From: Dillenia suffruticosa
Lineage: Eukaryota > Streptophyta > Magnoliopsida > Dilleniales > Dilleniaceae
DNA length: 64,000 nt
Reading direction: 5' to 3'
Assembly: GCA_033439265.1 (NCBI GenBank)
Contig: JAVTVX010000010.1
Span: 248,001-312,000, forward strand
The translations under genes and the position numbers were made by a program. Shown here piece by piece: positions 45,901 through 57,765 of this stretch. The notes beneath the pieces are model-generated. The model was not told the DNA's origin and ran no database searches. It saw only the letters and a program-made list of their open reading frames with translations. Numbering within the stretch: the first letter of the stretch is position 1; the number at the start of each line of letters is the position of its first letter.

Positions 45901-48227
45901 TTCACTGTAACAGTTGCTGCCAGCGTATACATGCTCCCCCCCCCCCAAAAAAAAAAATGTCGGAATGTGATTTGCCCCTTGAACCATTAGTTTGCCTCAA
46001 ATTGTTACTTTGGGTTCACATCAACCTCATGCTGCCTTGACAATTGCACATATCTGAAGTATGTTGATCTGGCGCATCTGCTTCTCACTGCTATTGGTAT
46101 GCTAGGGGCTAAAGTGCATCTAAAACAAGAATTTTTTTTGGGGGGGGGGGGGGTTTGAAGAAAGTAAGTTCAGGGAATGTTAGCCTATATTTTCAAGGGT
46201 AAACTGTTGTCTGCCCGTTTCTCTAGTTGTTTCATTTCATAAACGGCACTTATTTATTCTAATCCTTTCAGGGTTCCGTTTTCTAGCTCTATATATGTAG
46301 ACTCCAGGGATATACGCAAGAGTGAAAAGCTTAATTCTCACAATAGCATAAAACCCATTAGTTTTACTGCAGTAACTATTGGGATGCATAGCAACTATTA
46401 TAGGGTCAACACCATTTTATGCTTGAAAATCAAGTTTTCCACACTCATAACTACGTTGTCACCACCTCCGAGAAACAGAAAAGCAATTACCCCAATGGCG
46501 TGTATGATCCTAAGGTTAGGTTGACGGATACCAGTGAATGTACAGGACCGTTGCGATTTAATGCTGCTTAAATTCCAAATGTGGTTCAATAGCAGCTATT
46601 CTCAATAAAAATAGGCTTCCATCCTTCACAGAGCATCACTGTGTGAGTAACTGCCAGAGAAATCACAACAATGGTTTCTAATACCTCCTAAGGGACCAAC
46701 CGGACACCATTCTGGCTTTCTTTGATCTTTTTTTATGAAGTGACCCTCTCTGTCTATTGGTTGCACGATACTTACATACATAGCTGATTCTCATGTTTAT
46801 TTTTTATAAAACCAAAAGTAGGAGCTGGCATACAAAGATTTAGCAAATATACAGCAAGTTCTAGTCATAAGTCCTCATCCCGACACATGATATTTGGTAA
46901 CCAACATCATGCAAGATGTATCATTACAGCTTTTCTAACATTTCAATGATACAATGTTACTCGGATTAATAGATTCCGCATTACTTCTTTTTAATATTTG
47001 TGTTCCTTGCTTTTAGGGACAACAGTTTTATTTGATGGCAATTGAATCACAGACTGGACCTTTGATATTCCAGTGTCAATGGCTTCACAAGGGTTTTGAT
47101 GAGTTCTCTGGTATGATTTTGATATAGGCCTTATTTGCGAAAGCTCAGCTAGGACTCAACTAACTTCAGATTCCCCAAATCGGCCATAAAATTTGGCTGT
47201 GAAAAATACGAGAGTGATTAGAAAAAGATTAAAGATTGTAATGTGCCTGGTAAGTAATTCTACAAATATCTTTTATGTTGTGGACAGACTGGCATTTGAG
47301 TTGTTTGGTGCAAGTGTTGCTGTTCATGGATGACTAGTATAAGGTGTTTCTTGCCTGATAAAATGTAGAAAAGGGTTCTCAAAATTAGGTGGGTATTGTG
47401 CATCCAAGCTGGCAACATCTGTAATGTTTCCATTTGATTACTGTTCTAATTTAGAGCTGTTAAGTTCAACGGGTGGGAACCATTGAGTTGATGGTTTAAG
47501 TGGACTTGGAAAGAATGTCATAGCTGTGTGATTTTGGATTTGAATCTAATTAATGGAAATTATTTGTAGAAGTATGCGTAGAATGTTTGGGTTATAGAAG
47601 TTTTGCAGTTGCTTGTATCTTAGTGTGGTTATGTTGAAAGTAATAGTTATGTTTGAAACTGAACATTTCATAATTGGGGGGGGGGGGGGGGTTTCTTTTT
47701 GATGATTATACGAAGAGATGGCCGGCCGCTTCAAGATGTAATTTCTACCTAGCGAAAGAAATAGAAGTTCCAACCGGTGGGAAGCACAAACACTGCCGAA
47801 CTTTTTTGTTGTTGGACTTTGATTGCGTGAACCATGCGAGCAGCCTAATTACCTAAACTGGGTTCTAGTTGAATTTCTCATTTGATTGCTATAGGCTGAC
47901 ATCCTGTTGACAACACCACCACTTCTGGTATGGGAAATTCTTTCCATCAGGATTGTCCAAGTTGAGACAACTCTGTACCTGAACTTCCATTTTTGGCTAT
48001 AGGTTGTTAGGTAGTATTTGTCAATATGATTGAAAAAGCGACGACTGTGATTTCTGGTTTTATTGCAGGGAATGGCTTCCCCTGGAACCACCGTTGATGC
48101 CCCTGCTGCAAATCAAGATCGAAAGATTTGTAACCCCTCCATTAGTGGGGTGGCGGTGCAGCGGGAGATAAGGGAGATGGATAGAAAGAGAAGATTTCAT
48201 TCGAAGAGTAAAACGCATATGCAGTAA
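42964..48227 (+). CDS. Weakly supported plus-strand gene of unknown function
   Basis: Three pieces suggest one transcription unit. At 42964 an ATG opens MVFNSLMVISVANISTE, ending at a good donor (GAG then GTATGG at 43015). At 47017-47110 an exon with strong acceptor (TTGCTTTTAG) and donor reads GQQFYLMAIESQ, then GPLIFQCQWLHKGFDEFS. At 48069-48227 an exon after TTATTGCAG ends at TAA 48225-48227. In phase 0 that last exon reads MASPGTTVDAPAANQDRK and ends KSKTHMQ. From the 47110 donor it would instead read GNGFPWNHR and stop at 48097. Exons between 43015 and 47017 were not found. If 42964 is not spliced at 43015, an alternative 110-codon frame runs to 43293 with a Ser/Asp-rich tail. I do not recognise the family. 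Confidence 0.35.
44625..45005. repeat. Dispersed duplicate segment, copy 2
   Basis: Direct-repeat partner of 41711-42085, 2.9 kb away. It lacks the poly(A) retroposon. It lies in a presumed intron of the weak gene model at 42964-48227. Confidence 0.75.
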
Positions 48228-51200
48228 CATATATATGTTATATTATATATATATATATATGTAGTAATGAATCATGAACTAATCACTGCAAACTAATACT
48301 TTTACTAACTATTTAAACTGTTAACTATATATTTTCAATAAAGACCATTATATCTTTATATCATGTACTTTTGGCTTAATTCTTCTTCTTCTTCTTCTAT
48401 TTGGTAAAATAGTATAAATATCATTCAAGTGTTTGTTCTATTGTCAAAATGCTCTTATTCCTAAATAATAAGCTTTACTTTTATTTTGTCGGTTGTGACT
48501 TTTCCTTTGAATTGGCACTACCAAATTCTAAAGATTATATGAATGATTGGCCTTTTCTCATCACTTAGTCTTACAACTTTGTTAATTACTAGATTCTCAT
48601 AATGGGAGGCATCCACTTTAAGAGTACACCTTGCGATTTGTGTCCAACCGTGACACACATGATCAAAGATGATTTAACATGGGATTGATATGAACACGAT
48701 ATGATTAACATTCGTGTCGGTGTCAATTCGCTGTGACAAGAATACATGATATGATTAATAAACAAATTATACGGTATAAAACAATTAAAATGAATATCTG
48801 ATAAAAATCAAATTTCAATACCATATAAACAACACCATATGTTGATAGTTAAATGTAAAAAATTCTCCATCATCTCTGGTGAAACCATAAGGTACAATTA
48901 AGAGAGCATTAAAACATCCACAAAATGAGGTCGCAAAGAAACTCCAGTTACCAAGAAAAAAAAAATAATAAAAAAACAAATACAAACTACCATAGCAAAC
49001 TTAATGAAGAATTAAAATTACTAAAATAGACATCTAATTAAGTTAAAATGTCTAAAAAGGACTATTAATGACTAAATACATTAATATTTAAAATGGAGTA
49101 TTAATATTATCTCAATTACCAATTATTTCTTTTCAAATCATAGAATTTGAGGTAAGTAGTTGGATGTTTGAAATATACTACTTTATACTATTAACTTGTT
49201 AATTATTTTATAATTGAACTTAGATCATTCATCATTTGTTTAACATGCGAGGGAAGAGAAAAGTTGAAATGATTCTTAAGGTGGAGTTTGTCCTTCTCTA
49301 TGTCCACTCCTTCTCATGCTTTGGTCTTATTTAACAACCAACTCCCTACGTGATGGTCTTTTTGTGGAGATGTCACATTTTACACTTCAAATTAAAAATA
49401 GAATTCCAGATTAGCATCGGAGAGGACAGAACCCAAAAAGGGAAGATTCTATTGTTCTTGGGTTAAATGGTATTGGAAAACAAACAGGGGGTCTTTAGCC
49501 CCCACACACAAATCACGGGCTGTGTGTCGTGTGTGTACTAAGAGGTGGGGGGTCCATTGCCTTTTTCCACATTTGAAAGTGTATTTTTAGATGCCCATGC
49601 TAGGGTAAGAAAGACCCACCATTTTTTAATGAGAAAAAGAAAGGTGGGGGACAACACAATTATGGTGAGGAAAAGGAGGGAAAAAAAAAAAAGACTCCCA
49701 CTGGATTTTGTCGTAACTATGGAATATTCTTTTTTTTTTTTAATTAATTCATATATTTTGATTAATATAATTCGAGATTATCAGTTTTAATATAAAAAGA
49801 AATTCTTTCAATATAATTTTTTCTATTCTTAAATTTTAAATTCAAAATTTAATTAAAAAATTTAATATCATTACTCACTAAACCGAATACCGATCGATAC
49901 AATAGAATATCCATGAGCTACCCTTATTTCCTACTTTCTTTGTATCTAGACATGGACTCTTTTTCTTCTTTTTTCTTTTTTTTTTCCCTGATCTTTTTCC
50001 CCTCTTTTCTTTTTAATTCCTCTTTCCACTCTCTAGCCTTTTCATTTGTGACTTCTGTAGTGCCTTCTACCTTTTTTTTTCTTTTTTTTTTTTTTTTTAT
50101 TTGGAGAGGGGTTCCTATTTGGAGTATGAAGCTTTTGTGGTTTATTTTTGTGTCTGGGAATACTTAGTCCGGTAAGTTGCACCCATTTTGAGAAATTTAA
50201 GAAGGAAGCTACTTGGGTGAGTTCCAATCGCCGGGAACTGGAAGAGCCCTTGGAAGCTGTTGGGTAAATATGCTCACGCAGGAACATTTTACCAAAGTTA
50301 AAAAAAATTAAATTTGATTTTAAAAATAATAGATTAACTCCCATTATTCTTATACCTCCCCCTAACTCCTAAATATCTTCTCTATCATTTTAAAAAAATT
50401 GTTATGTGAACAAATCTAACAGAAGCTCAATACGTTTTCTTGGGGGGGGGGGGGGGGGAATGAAATTGAGTATAGAAAAGGGGAACAAAATTCACTTGGG
50501 AAAAAATGATTGGGTTCAGTTGTTTTTGAAAAATTTAAAGAGGTATGTATGTACGTTTCAAGGATATAAGTTTGTATATTTGTTTTTCTATTTCATATTA
50601 TATAGCGGAACACTTGTAAGATCTTTTCTATTGAAAAAATGTGATTTCTCATTATGAAAATTAATGTTCTTCAATAGTCAGACAAAATCTGTGAGTAGAA
50701 GAACATTTTTTTTCTTAAAAAAAATAAGAATTTTTTTTGTATAATATTATTTTTTTCAAACCTGATCAGAAACTAGTGATTATCAATATATCATCGGTGA
50801 AAACAGGGCAGAGGGAACGTGATGGTGGGCAAGCGCTCCAAGTCAATTCCGAAAGCCGTAAGTAAATTCCAAGTCGTCGGGATTGGCTTCAATGCCTATT
50901 TCGGAATCGGATACTCTCATTCACATAAATAACATAAAAGTGTTTGTGAATTGAAAGCACATAGATCATAAAAACCCCTCTAAAAATAAAACTAAGATAT
51001 ATAACTGTCAACGTTAATCAGGCAAACATGTTACATGTTAAGCCCCACATTGTCCTCAATTCACAAAGGGACCATTTTTTAAATTGTTGGGGTTATTTCT
51101 CTTTTCTCTTGTTAAAATGTGTTGCCAAAAATAAATAAATAAATAAAGCCCCGGGGCTCCATAATACAGACATAGAGGACCAACTGCTATTGAGTGTTGT

Positions 51201-51331
51201 TTGTATGGACTCGAACCTCATAAGCAAATCCTGTTAGAGAGAGAGAGAGTGTGTGTGTGAAATCTCCTTCACATCTCACATTTGGGTCAACATCTTATGC
51301 CTCCATTCCAAGTGAAGCTCACAAAAACATA
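48228..51331. other. AT-rich spacer
   Basis: No gene is seen. (AT)n lies at 48236-48261, and long A/T stretches at 48950-49200 and 49720-49860. T-rich tracts at 49950-50100 and a G17 run at 50442-50458 generate the short ORFs. (GA)n with (GT)n lies at 51236-51259. Confidence 0.5.
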
Positions 51332-51838
51332 TCAAAATGTATCATTAATATGAGATATATTTTTCGATAGATATGACCCACTTTTTTAATACTTATTGAA
51401 TAGATCCTTATGGATTAGTTTACCGATCGACTTCGATACCCTCTCAATGCCCTTTTATTACTATTCGATCAATCAAGGTAATATTCATTTCTTTCTAAAT
51501 CGTGAAAACAACCTTCCGTAATTAGAAAGAAAATTTTTAACAGTTATCGATAAGAAAAGAAATCTCTTAACAATTTAAACTTTTCCTAAATAATAGGATT
51601 CTAAACTTTTTAAAAAATTTTCACTAAAACTCCTTGTTATTGCTATCATGAATGCCATCAACTAAGTATGTTATCTGGACTCAACAATTAGCACACGAAT
51701 GGCAACACAGAGTTCTTTTCTCTCTTTCAGTCTATTCTCTTTTCAAAATCACTTCCTGACCTGAGCGTTGGAGTCTTGCCCGTCAAAACGCCCTCTAATG
51801 GTATTTTACATATTCTATGAATCAGAAACTCACATCTA
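51332..51838 (+). repeat. 5' LTR of the Tat-type element
   Basis: Shares with 57170-57765 the run ATATCRAAAYGTATC, GTTTACCGATCGACT/ATCGACTGATCGGCT, GATCAATCAAGGTAAT and CACAGAGTTCTTTT. It lacks about 80 bases present in the other LTR, including its TATA box. Confidence 0.7.
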
Positions 51839-51907
51839 ACAGATTGACACCATTCATGGGAACAGACTAAAACGAAACTTATCCTGCATTCTGTACTGCC
51901 AAAGATC

Positions 51908-53230
51908 ATGTATCCAAAGAGAAAGACCAGAACCACTTCCAAGTCTGCAACCATGATGGAAGGACACATTGCCACCCCAACAGACACTGTCCAGTCTGCA
52001 GTGCCAAACAACCCCTGTAGAAGCTCCTACAGCTTGCATTCAACCTCTGATGGTATTGCCTTAGCAAGAGGGGGCTCAACCGTCAATCCCCCAACAAGAT
52101 CAGGCAATCCCGCACCCCGCGTCGGCCTCTCCACAAAGGGCCACTCAACTCCAGATAGAAAGGCTTAATCCAAGATACAAGGTATGAGCAAACAAATGGA
52201 GGAGTTTAGTCGTATCCTCAGGCCAGAAGCATAGTCCTCCTCTTATAGGTTGGGTCATACGCGTATGCGAAGACTTCAACCCAACCCTACCGAGAGCCCT
52301 CGATGACTTCCCATCACGATTCCAATGGCTTGAGGAAGTAAGTCAAAGAACTCATAGCAAATGAACTCAAACGCGCCAATGCAAGAAGGGATAAAGTCAT
52401 CTAATATGCTATCGGTCTCTCACCCTTTGACTCTAAGGTTTCTATAAAGTCGATACCTCGTGATGTGCTTCTTCCCCCTATGGAAAGATATGATAACACT
52501 ACCAACCTCCGAACCCATGCAACCCATTTCGTTACTATGATGATCTCGAGAGATATAACAGACGAAACTATGTGCAAACACTTCCCTACAACCTTAAAGG
52601 GTAATGCACTGATATAGTTTAATTTTATTCGACCATTTAGCATCAAGAATTTTTTCCAACTCCAACAGCAGTTCAAGACACACTTCATGATCAACAGAGG
52701 GGTTAAGAGGAAATTTACTTCCCTTTTTTCCTTACAATAGAGGGATGATAAGTCATTGAGAGATTTTCTCAGTAAGTTAAAAATTGAAATAATGAAAATC
52801 TCAGATTTAGACAATTCTATCGCATTGGTGACACTATTTACTGGGTTTCGGTTGTAAGAATGAATATGTCCATAATGAAGAACCGCTCATCTACCATTCA
52901 GGAATTCTATGCTTGTGCGAAAAAGTATATTGCCATAGAAGATGTTAAAGCATTCAACAAACGACGAAACCAACCAACTCAGAATTAACGCAGTCGATCA
53001 TCTCAAGAATCTTCGCCCAAGAGAGGCCGATAGGGACCGCTGCAACAATGAAAGTTCGGCCAACCTCAGCGCCTTTCTTTCCAACTCATATCCTCATAAT
53101 CCAATACTAGGAGAGTCAAGCCCACACAGAGTAAAATGAGATGGAGCAAATGGTGGCCCCAATCTTTCAAAAGACTGAGGTATCTAATCCTACCTCCAAA
53201 GAAATCCTTGCTACCTACGTCGAAAAGTAA
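51908..53230 (+). pseudogene. Gag remnant of the Tat-type element
   Basis: The N-terminal part is open for 86 codons from 51908 (MYPKRKTRTTSK...). The capsid region follows in another frame: SIPRDVLLPPMERYDNTTN, then TMCKHFPTTLKGNAL, a stop, FRPF-like residues, FKTHFMINRGVKR, another stop, and SLRDFLSKLKIEI. That order is the Ty3 retrotransposon gag core. At least two stops (near 52615 and 52738) inactivate it. Confidence 0.75.
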
Positions 53231-53254
53231 CCCAAGAGGAAAAGATCAATGATC

Positions 53255-53710
53255 GATTTCAATGATAACAATCTAATAGAAGTCAATCCGAATCAACATG
53301 ATCCTCATGCTATCATAACTAAGATCGGACAGAAGGTAAGGAGAATTTTCGTCAACTAAGAGACTTGTTGTAACCTTCTATTGGAATACTTTTCAATATT
53401 TGAGTTTTGATCAAACACACCTTCAACCTCATGCTGGATCAATCAGGGACTCTCAGATGAGTAGATATATCCCGAAGGTACTATTTCACTCTCGATCACC
53501 CTTAGGATGCCACCCAATCATGCAACGGCTACAACAATGTTCAGTGGAGTCAAGTTGCCTTCACTCTACAATATCATTTTAGGCCAGCCTACCCCGAACG
53601 CCTTGGAGGCACTACTGAACATGAAACATATGAAAATCAAGTTTATAATAGCTATTGGCATTGAGATGTTGTCCTGTCATTCGGAATCCCTAACGTTCTC
53701 TCTCAAGTAA
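53255..53710 (+). pseudogene. Protease remnant of the Tat-type element
   Basis: Aligned by eye, ITKIGQKVRRIFV leads to a lost D-T/S-G site (stop and substitutions near 53358). After frame changes come ATATTMFSGVKLPSLYNIIL and GQPTPNALEALLNMKHMKIK, the usual tail of Tat and Athila proteases. Sequence similarity ends at about 53710, where reverse transcriptase would normally start. Confidence 0.7.
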
Positions 53711-53904
53711 TCTCAAACTTCTTCGTACTATTACTATCTCTACAACCTTGGGTCATTTACTAGATATTTTATGACATTTAGTCTTATTATTTGTTTTATT
53801 AGTTGCATTATGGTTCCCCCATTTTGACACTTTGTTTTATTATCTTTCTGCAATAAGTTAATCAAGTTGAACACACGCAACCAAGCCCTACTCTCTTGAT
53901 CAAA

Positions 53905-54250
53905 TGAACGTATCGTCAATAAAGGTTATATCTCCTTCATAGGTAGGCCTAGTCCATTCTCTCAATCGAACAATTGTATCGTCAATAAAGGATATATCTC
54001 CCCAATAGGTAGACATCGCTCATTCTCTTAATTGAACGAACATATTATCAATAAAGGATATATATTCCTAACGGGATATATCTCTTGACGGGTAGACACA
54101 ACTCATTCTTTCAATCGGAATGTAAGGGATGTATCTCCCCAATGGATAGGCACAGATCATTCTCTCAATCGAACGAACGTGTCGTTAATAAGGAATATAT
54201 CTTCCTGATGGGAAGAGACGACCTACTCTCTCAATTGAACAAAAGACACT
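53905..54250. repeat. Tandem array, about 70-bp unit, five decayed copies
   Basis: Each unit carries GAACGTATCGTCAATAAAGG, ATATATCTCCC.AATAGGTAG and a CATTCTCTCAATC step. Starts are near 53905, 53965, 54030, 54120 and 54175. The fourth unit is truncated. The same core, GTATCGTCAATA.GAGATATATCTCC, opens the element's 3' LTR. Confidence 0.75.
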
Positions 54251-54336
54251 ACTGATTTGATACTTGATACTAAACAAGAGTTCATGGTTAGTACTTGAGA
54301 AGTTCATTAATGAAGTTACTACAAATGTTCATCGAC

Positions 54337-56620
54337 TCAACCGGACAAGAACAAAAACAAAGAGGATCCCCTAACCAAAAAAAAAAAAAAAAGAAACCAA
54401 AATACAAACATAAAGGGATCACAATCAAAGATTATAATCAAGGAGGAGTCGGGGAAGGGAGGGCTTAATGTGAATGATGACACCTTTAGGAGGAGCATCA
54501 TCCACACCAGCAATAGCAAGGCTTGAGTTATGCGTCTCAAAATTGGTCTCCTTGCCATTGGGAGGCAGTGCCTCCATCCATCCCGCTCGATGAATGATCT
54601 CCACAGTGCATTGCAACCTCTTGGACAACCAATACTGGATACACCTATGCTGATCAACAGTATTCGTGATAATTTATTCCAACTTAACTATCTTTTATTC
54701 TGCAGCCAGAAGAGATCGCTCGTGCACCTCGGCCAATTTTTCTATGGCCTGTAACCGTGTCTTGCGAACTCTAGCTTTAGCCTCCAACCCTTCGCATTTC
54801 TTTAAAACCATCTCGTACTGTTGGAGTGCTGTATCCAGATCAATTCTCAAACTCTTCATTTCTACTGTTCAAAGTGGCCACAGATGTTTTCTCCTCCTCT
54901 ATCTCCTTCTCCTTCCACGAAAGAACATCTTATAACCGAGAGACTTCTTCCCCCATATGATCTACTCGATGTTTCAGATGATCAATCATCTGCTCTCTCC
55001 TTGACTTTTGAAACTCCGTCAGAATGATAGTCTATATGAAACAAGTAGGGATAATTTATCAAAATAAAAAAATATAGACATTACTTTCTGATAGGATCAT
55101 ACTGTAAGCCCCAGAGACATAAGGGCCTTGTTGCCTTGCTCAAGAGATAGCTTGTTTAACTCTAACTCAAAATGATAAAAATCCATATGATCCATTATTC
55201 GCTGGCCTCACTACCATCAACATAGTTGTAGCAATAGTTATCCGCTGATTGATATGGTATCCTATTCCCTTTGTCCTTTTTACTTATCGTAAGTCCGAAC
55301 ATGAATGGAAGGAGGAAGGGTGGTCCCTCTGGGTACTCTTTGATTGTCCTTCCTCGGCATCAAAGGAATAGCAGAAGATGGCCCCGCATCGGGCTTCCTC
55401 GCCGAGCTAAGACAAATACCTTCATGGTCCTTGGGGGCACGTCCCTGGGCCTCCTTCTCTTCTTCTCTCCTCACCCTTATCTTAAAACTTTCGACATCCT
55501 CTCCTCTCTCCCCAATCCTCGTGCTATCTGCTCTAGCACTTGGTCTGACCTCAACTTCTCCCTCTGTTCCAACCATAAGACACAATACAGAAGGGTGAAG
55601 GACATGTTCCCCAGACTCACATTTATCGTCCTCTACAATCCCTGATGCACGAGGGAAGCTCTATTCCCTATTCTCCCTCATGCCTTCACTAGACGATCTG
55701 CATTAACGATGAGATGAGAACTGTATTAGCCGATGGAGCGCTAGTGTCTAATGTACTTTCCGCTTCCGTCACTTCCCTCTTCGACCCTGGCCTCATCTAC
55801 TTATAGGTAGTTATCTCTTCAATATCCTTTTCCTCGGACAAGCGATGACATACATGAGCTTCTTATATTTCATCTCCGCTAGAAGGGGCCTCTCAATTTT
55901 TCTTTTCTTTCCCAATAACAAACCAACCAATGATAGTATCCCATCATCTAAGAGGGTTTCTACTCAAATACGCCTGTTTTTAGCATTGCAAAAACCACCA
56001 ATAAAGTAGATGAATCACGAATGATGAGAAGGCTGAGGGGTCTTTAACCTAACAAGTGGTTCCCTCTTGGCCTCTAGTTATAAGGGTATTAAATCTCTAT
56101 TCAGAAACTCCACAAAAAAATACTTGTACATCCAACTTTTATTGATAGTCTTCTTGTAAAAGAATTTCCAATTTGACTCCAGTTTGCTCTGTAAGTAAGA
56201 CCATCCTTCTGTAGAGCCCCAACGGCTGCACCTTTTAAGGGAAAACACAGACGCTAGAATCTCAAAGTTGAAACAAAGGTGATAGAAACTCATCAATGAC
56301 ATCACAACCACCATTAAATGCCAAGTGCTGGGGATCAGTATCGTTAGAAATATGTTCCAACGAAACTTTGTCGATAGTTTCCTTGTAAAAAATTTCTAAT
56401 TTGACTTCGCTTTGATCTATAAGTAGAACCACCCTTCTATAAAGCCCTCACGGTCGCACCTTTTGAGGGAAAACACAGACACTAGCATCTCAAAGTCGAA
56501 ATGGAGATGGCAGAAACTCTATCAATGACATTATAGCCACTCCCAAACACCAAACGGTAGGAATCAGTATCGTCAGAAATATATTCCAATGAAACAAAAC
56601 CCGGGCGATAGGACCCATAT
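54337..56620 (-). pseudogene. Antisense reading-frame region of the Tat-type element
   Basis: Several minus-strand frames in series: 56078-56314, 55280-55585 and 54337-54657. The upstream part (FEILASVFSLKRCSRWGSTEG, then NWKFFYKKTINKSWMYKYFF) resembles the plant mobile-domain type protein that Tat elements encode antisense. The middle is charged and low-complexity, and the end resembles a coiled coil. Many stops and shifts separate the pieces. The match is by memory of the family and was not searched. Confidence 0.5.
56137..56602. repeat. Tandem duplication of about 230 bp in the antisense region
   Basis: Copy 1 at 56137-56363 and copy 2 at 56364-56602. Both contain GTAAAA.AATTTC.AATTTGACT, CGCACCTTTT.AGGGAAAACAC and ATCAGTATCGT.AGAAATAT. 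Each ends TTCCAA.GAAAC. They differ at about one base in ten by eye. Confidence 0.85.
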
Positions 56621-57169
56621 ATGGCCCCTTTAAATCGTATTTCATGTACTATTTATACATTGGAACACAACCTTCCGGCGCCCCATTAGCCCTATCCTCA
56701 TCGATGCAGACCAAATGACATAGTCATCTCCTAACAACATATCATTCTGGACACCATACTATTCCTCCTCTAACATGGTGCTTTTGATATCATCAATACT
56801 CCGGTGAATAAGCAATGACAAACTCTTAGCCATTTTCGATTTGTCTTTGAGTATTTCTTACAAATTTTGCAAAACCCGACTCGTAAGTTGTCTCACAACA
56901 TTAAAGGCAATATTGTCAAAAGGCAAACACAATAGTATACCAGTGAATTAGATGCTACGCCTTATCAAGCATATTGGAGACGATTTGTGAAAACCGAAAT
57001 AGTACATGCCATATTGAATGCGCCACACTAACATATTTTTTAATTCTTATCAATTTAAAGCTATTCCTGAAACTCTTCTTACGGAACAATATCAAGAGTG
57101 GGGCAAGTGATGGAGTACCATCCAAAAGCCTATTATCATAAGATTTGAGCCCATAGTCTAATAGATAAA

Positions 57170-57765
57170 ATATATCGAAACGTATCGTCAATATGAGATA
57201 TATCTCCTGATCAGGTAGACACGACTTACTCTTTCGGTACGTATTGACCAAATCCATCTCGATTAATCGACTGATCGGCTCCAACACCCTCTCGATACCT
57301 GGTATTGCTATTCAATCAACCAAGGTAATTTTTATTTTTCATAAATCGTGGAAACAACCTCCTATAATTATGAGAGAGATTTTTAACTATTATCGATAAA
57401 GAAATAAATCCTTTAACAGCTTGGACTTTCCTAGTTAATAGAATTCTAAATCTCTTAAAAATTTTTCATTAAAACTCCCGTAATCTCGAAACATTTTCAT
57501 AAGAAAATTAGAATTCAAATGCCCAATAACATACGGAACTTATCATACAGGCAGACTATATATACATCATGAAGGCTATCAGCCAAATATGTTCTCTAGA
57601 CTTAACATTTAGCATACGAATGATAGCACAGAGTTCTTTTTTCTCTTTCAATCAGTTTCTCTTTTCAAAGCCGATCCTTAAATTGAGTGTCGAAATCTCC
57701 CGGTCGGAATGCCCTCCAACGGTATTTTGTAGGTTCCATCATTTAGAAATCCACTTCCAACCCTT
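57170..57765 (+). repeat. 3' LTR of the Tat-type element
   Basis: Longer partner of 51332-51838. It retains CTATATATACATCATG (about 57557-57572), a good TATA region. Its first 60 bases contain GTATCGTCAATATGAGATA, the motif found in the tandem array at 53905-54250. Confidence 0.7.

Larger units (their letters stand above)
51332..57765 (+). mobile_element. Decayed Tat-type Ty3 retrotransposon with deleted polymerase region
   Basis: Direct, diverged LTRs lie at about 51332-51838 and 57170-57765; the outer limits are approximate and no target duplication was secured. In order on + come a gag remnant, a protease remnant, a tandem array and then a minus-strand reading-frame region. Reverse transcriptase, RNase H and integrase are absent between about 53710 and 53900. 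A minus-strand ORF region between the coding part and the 3' LTR is a known feature of the Tat/Retand group. Confidence 0.72.
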
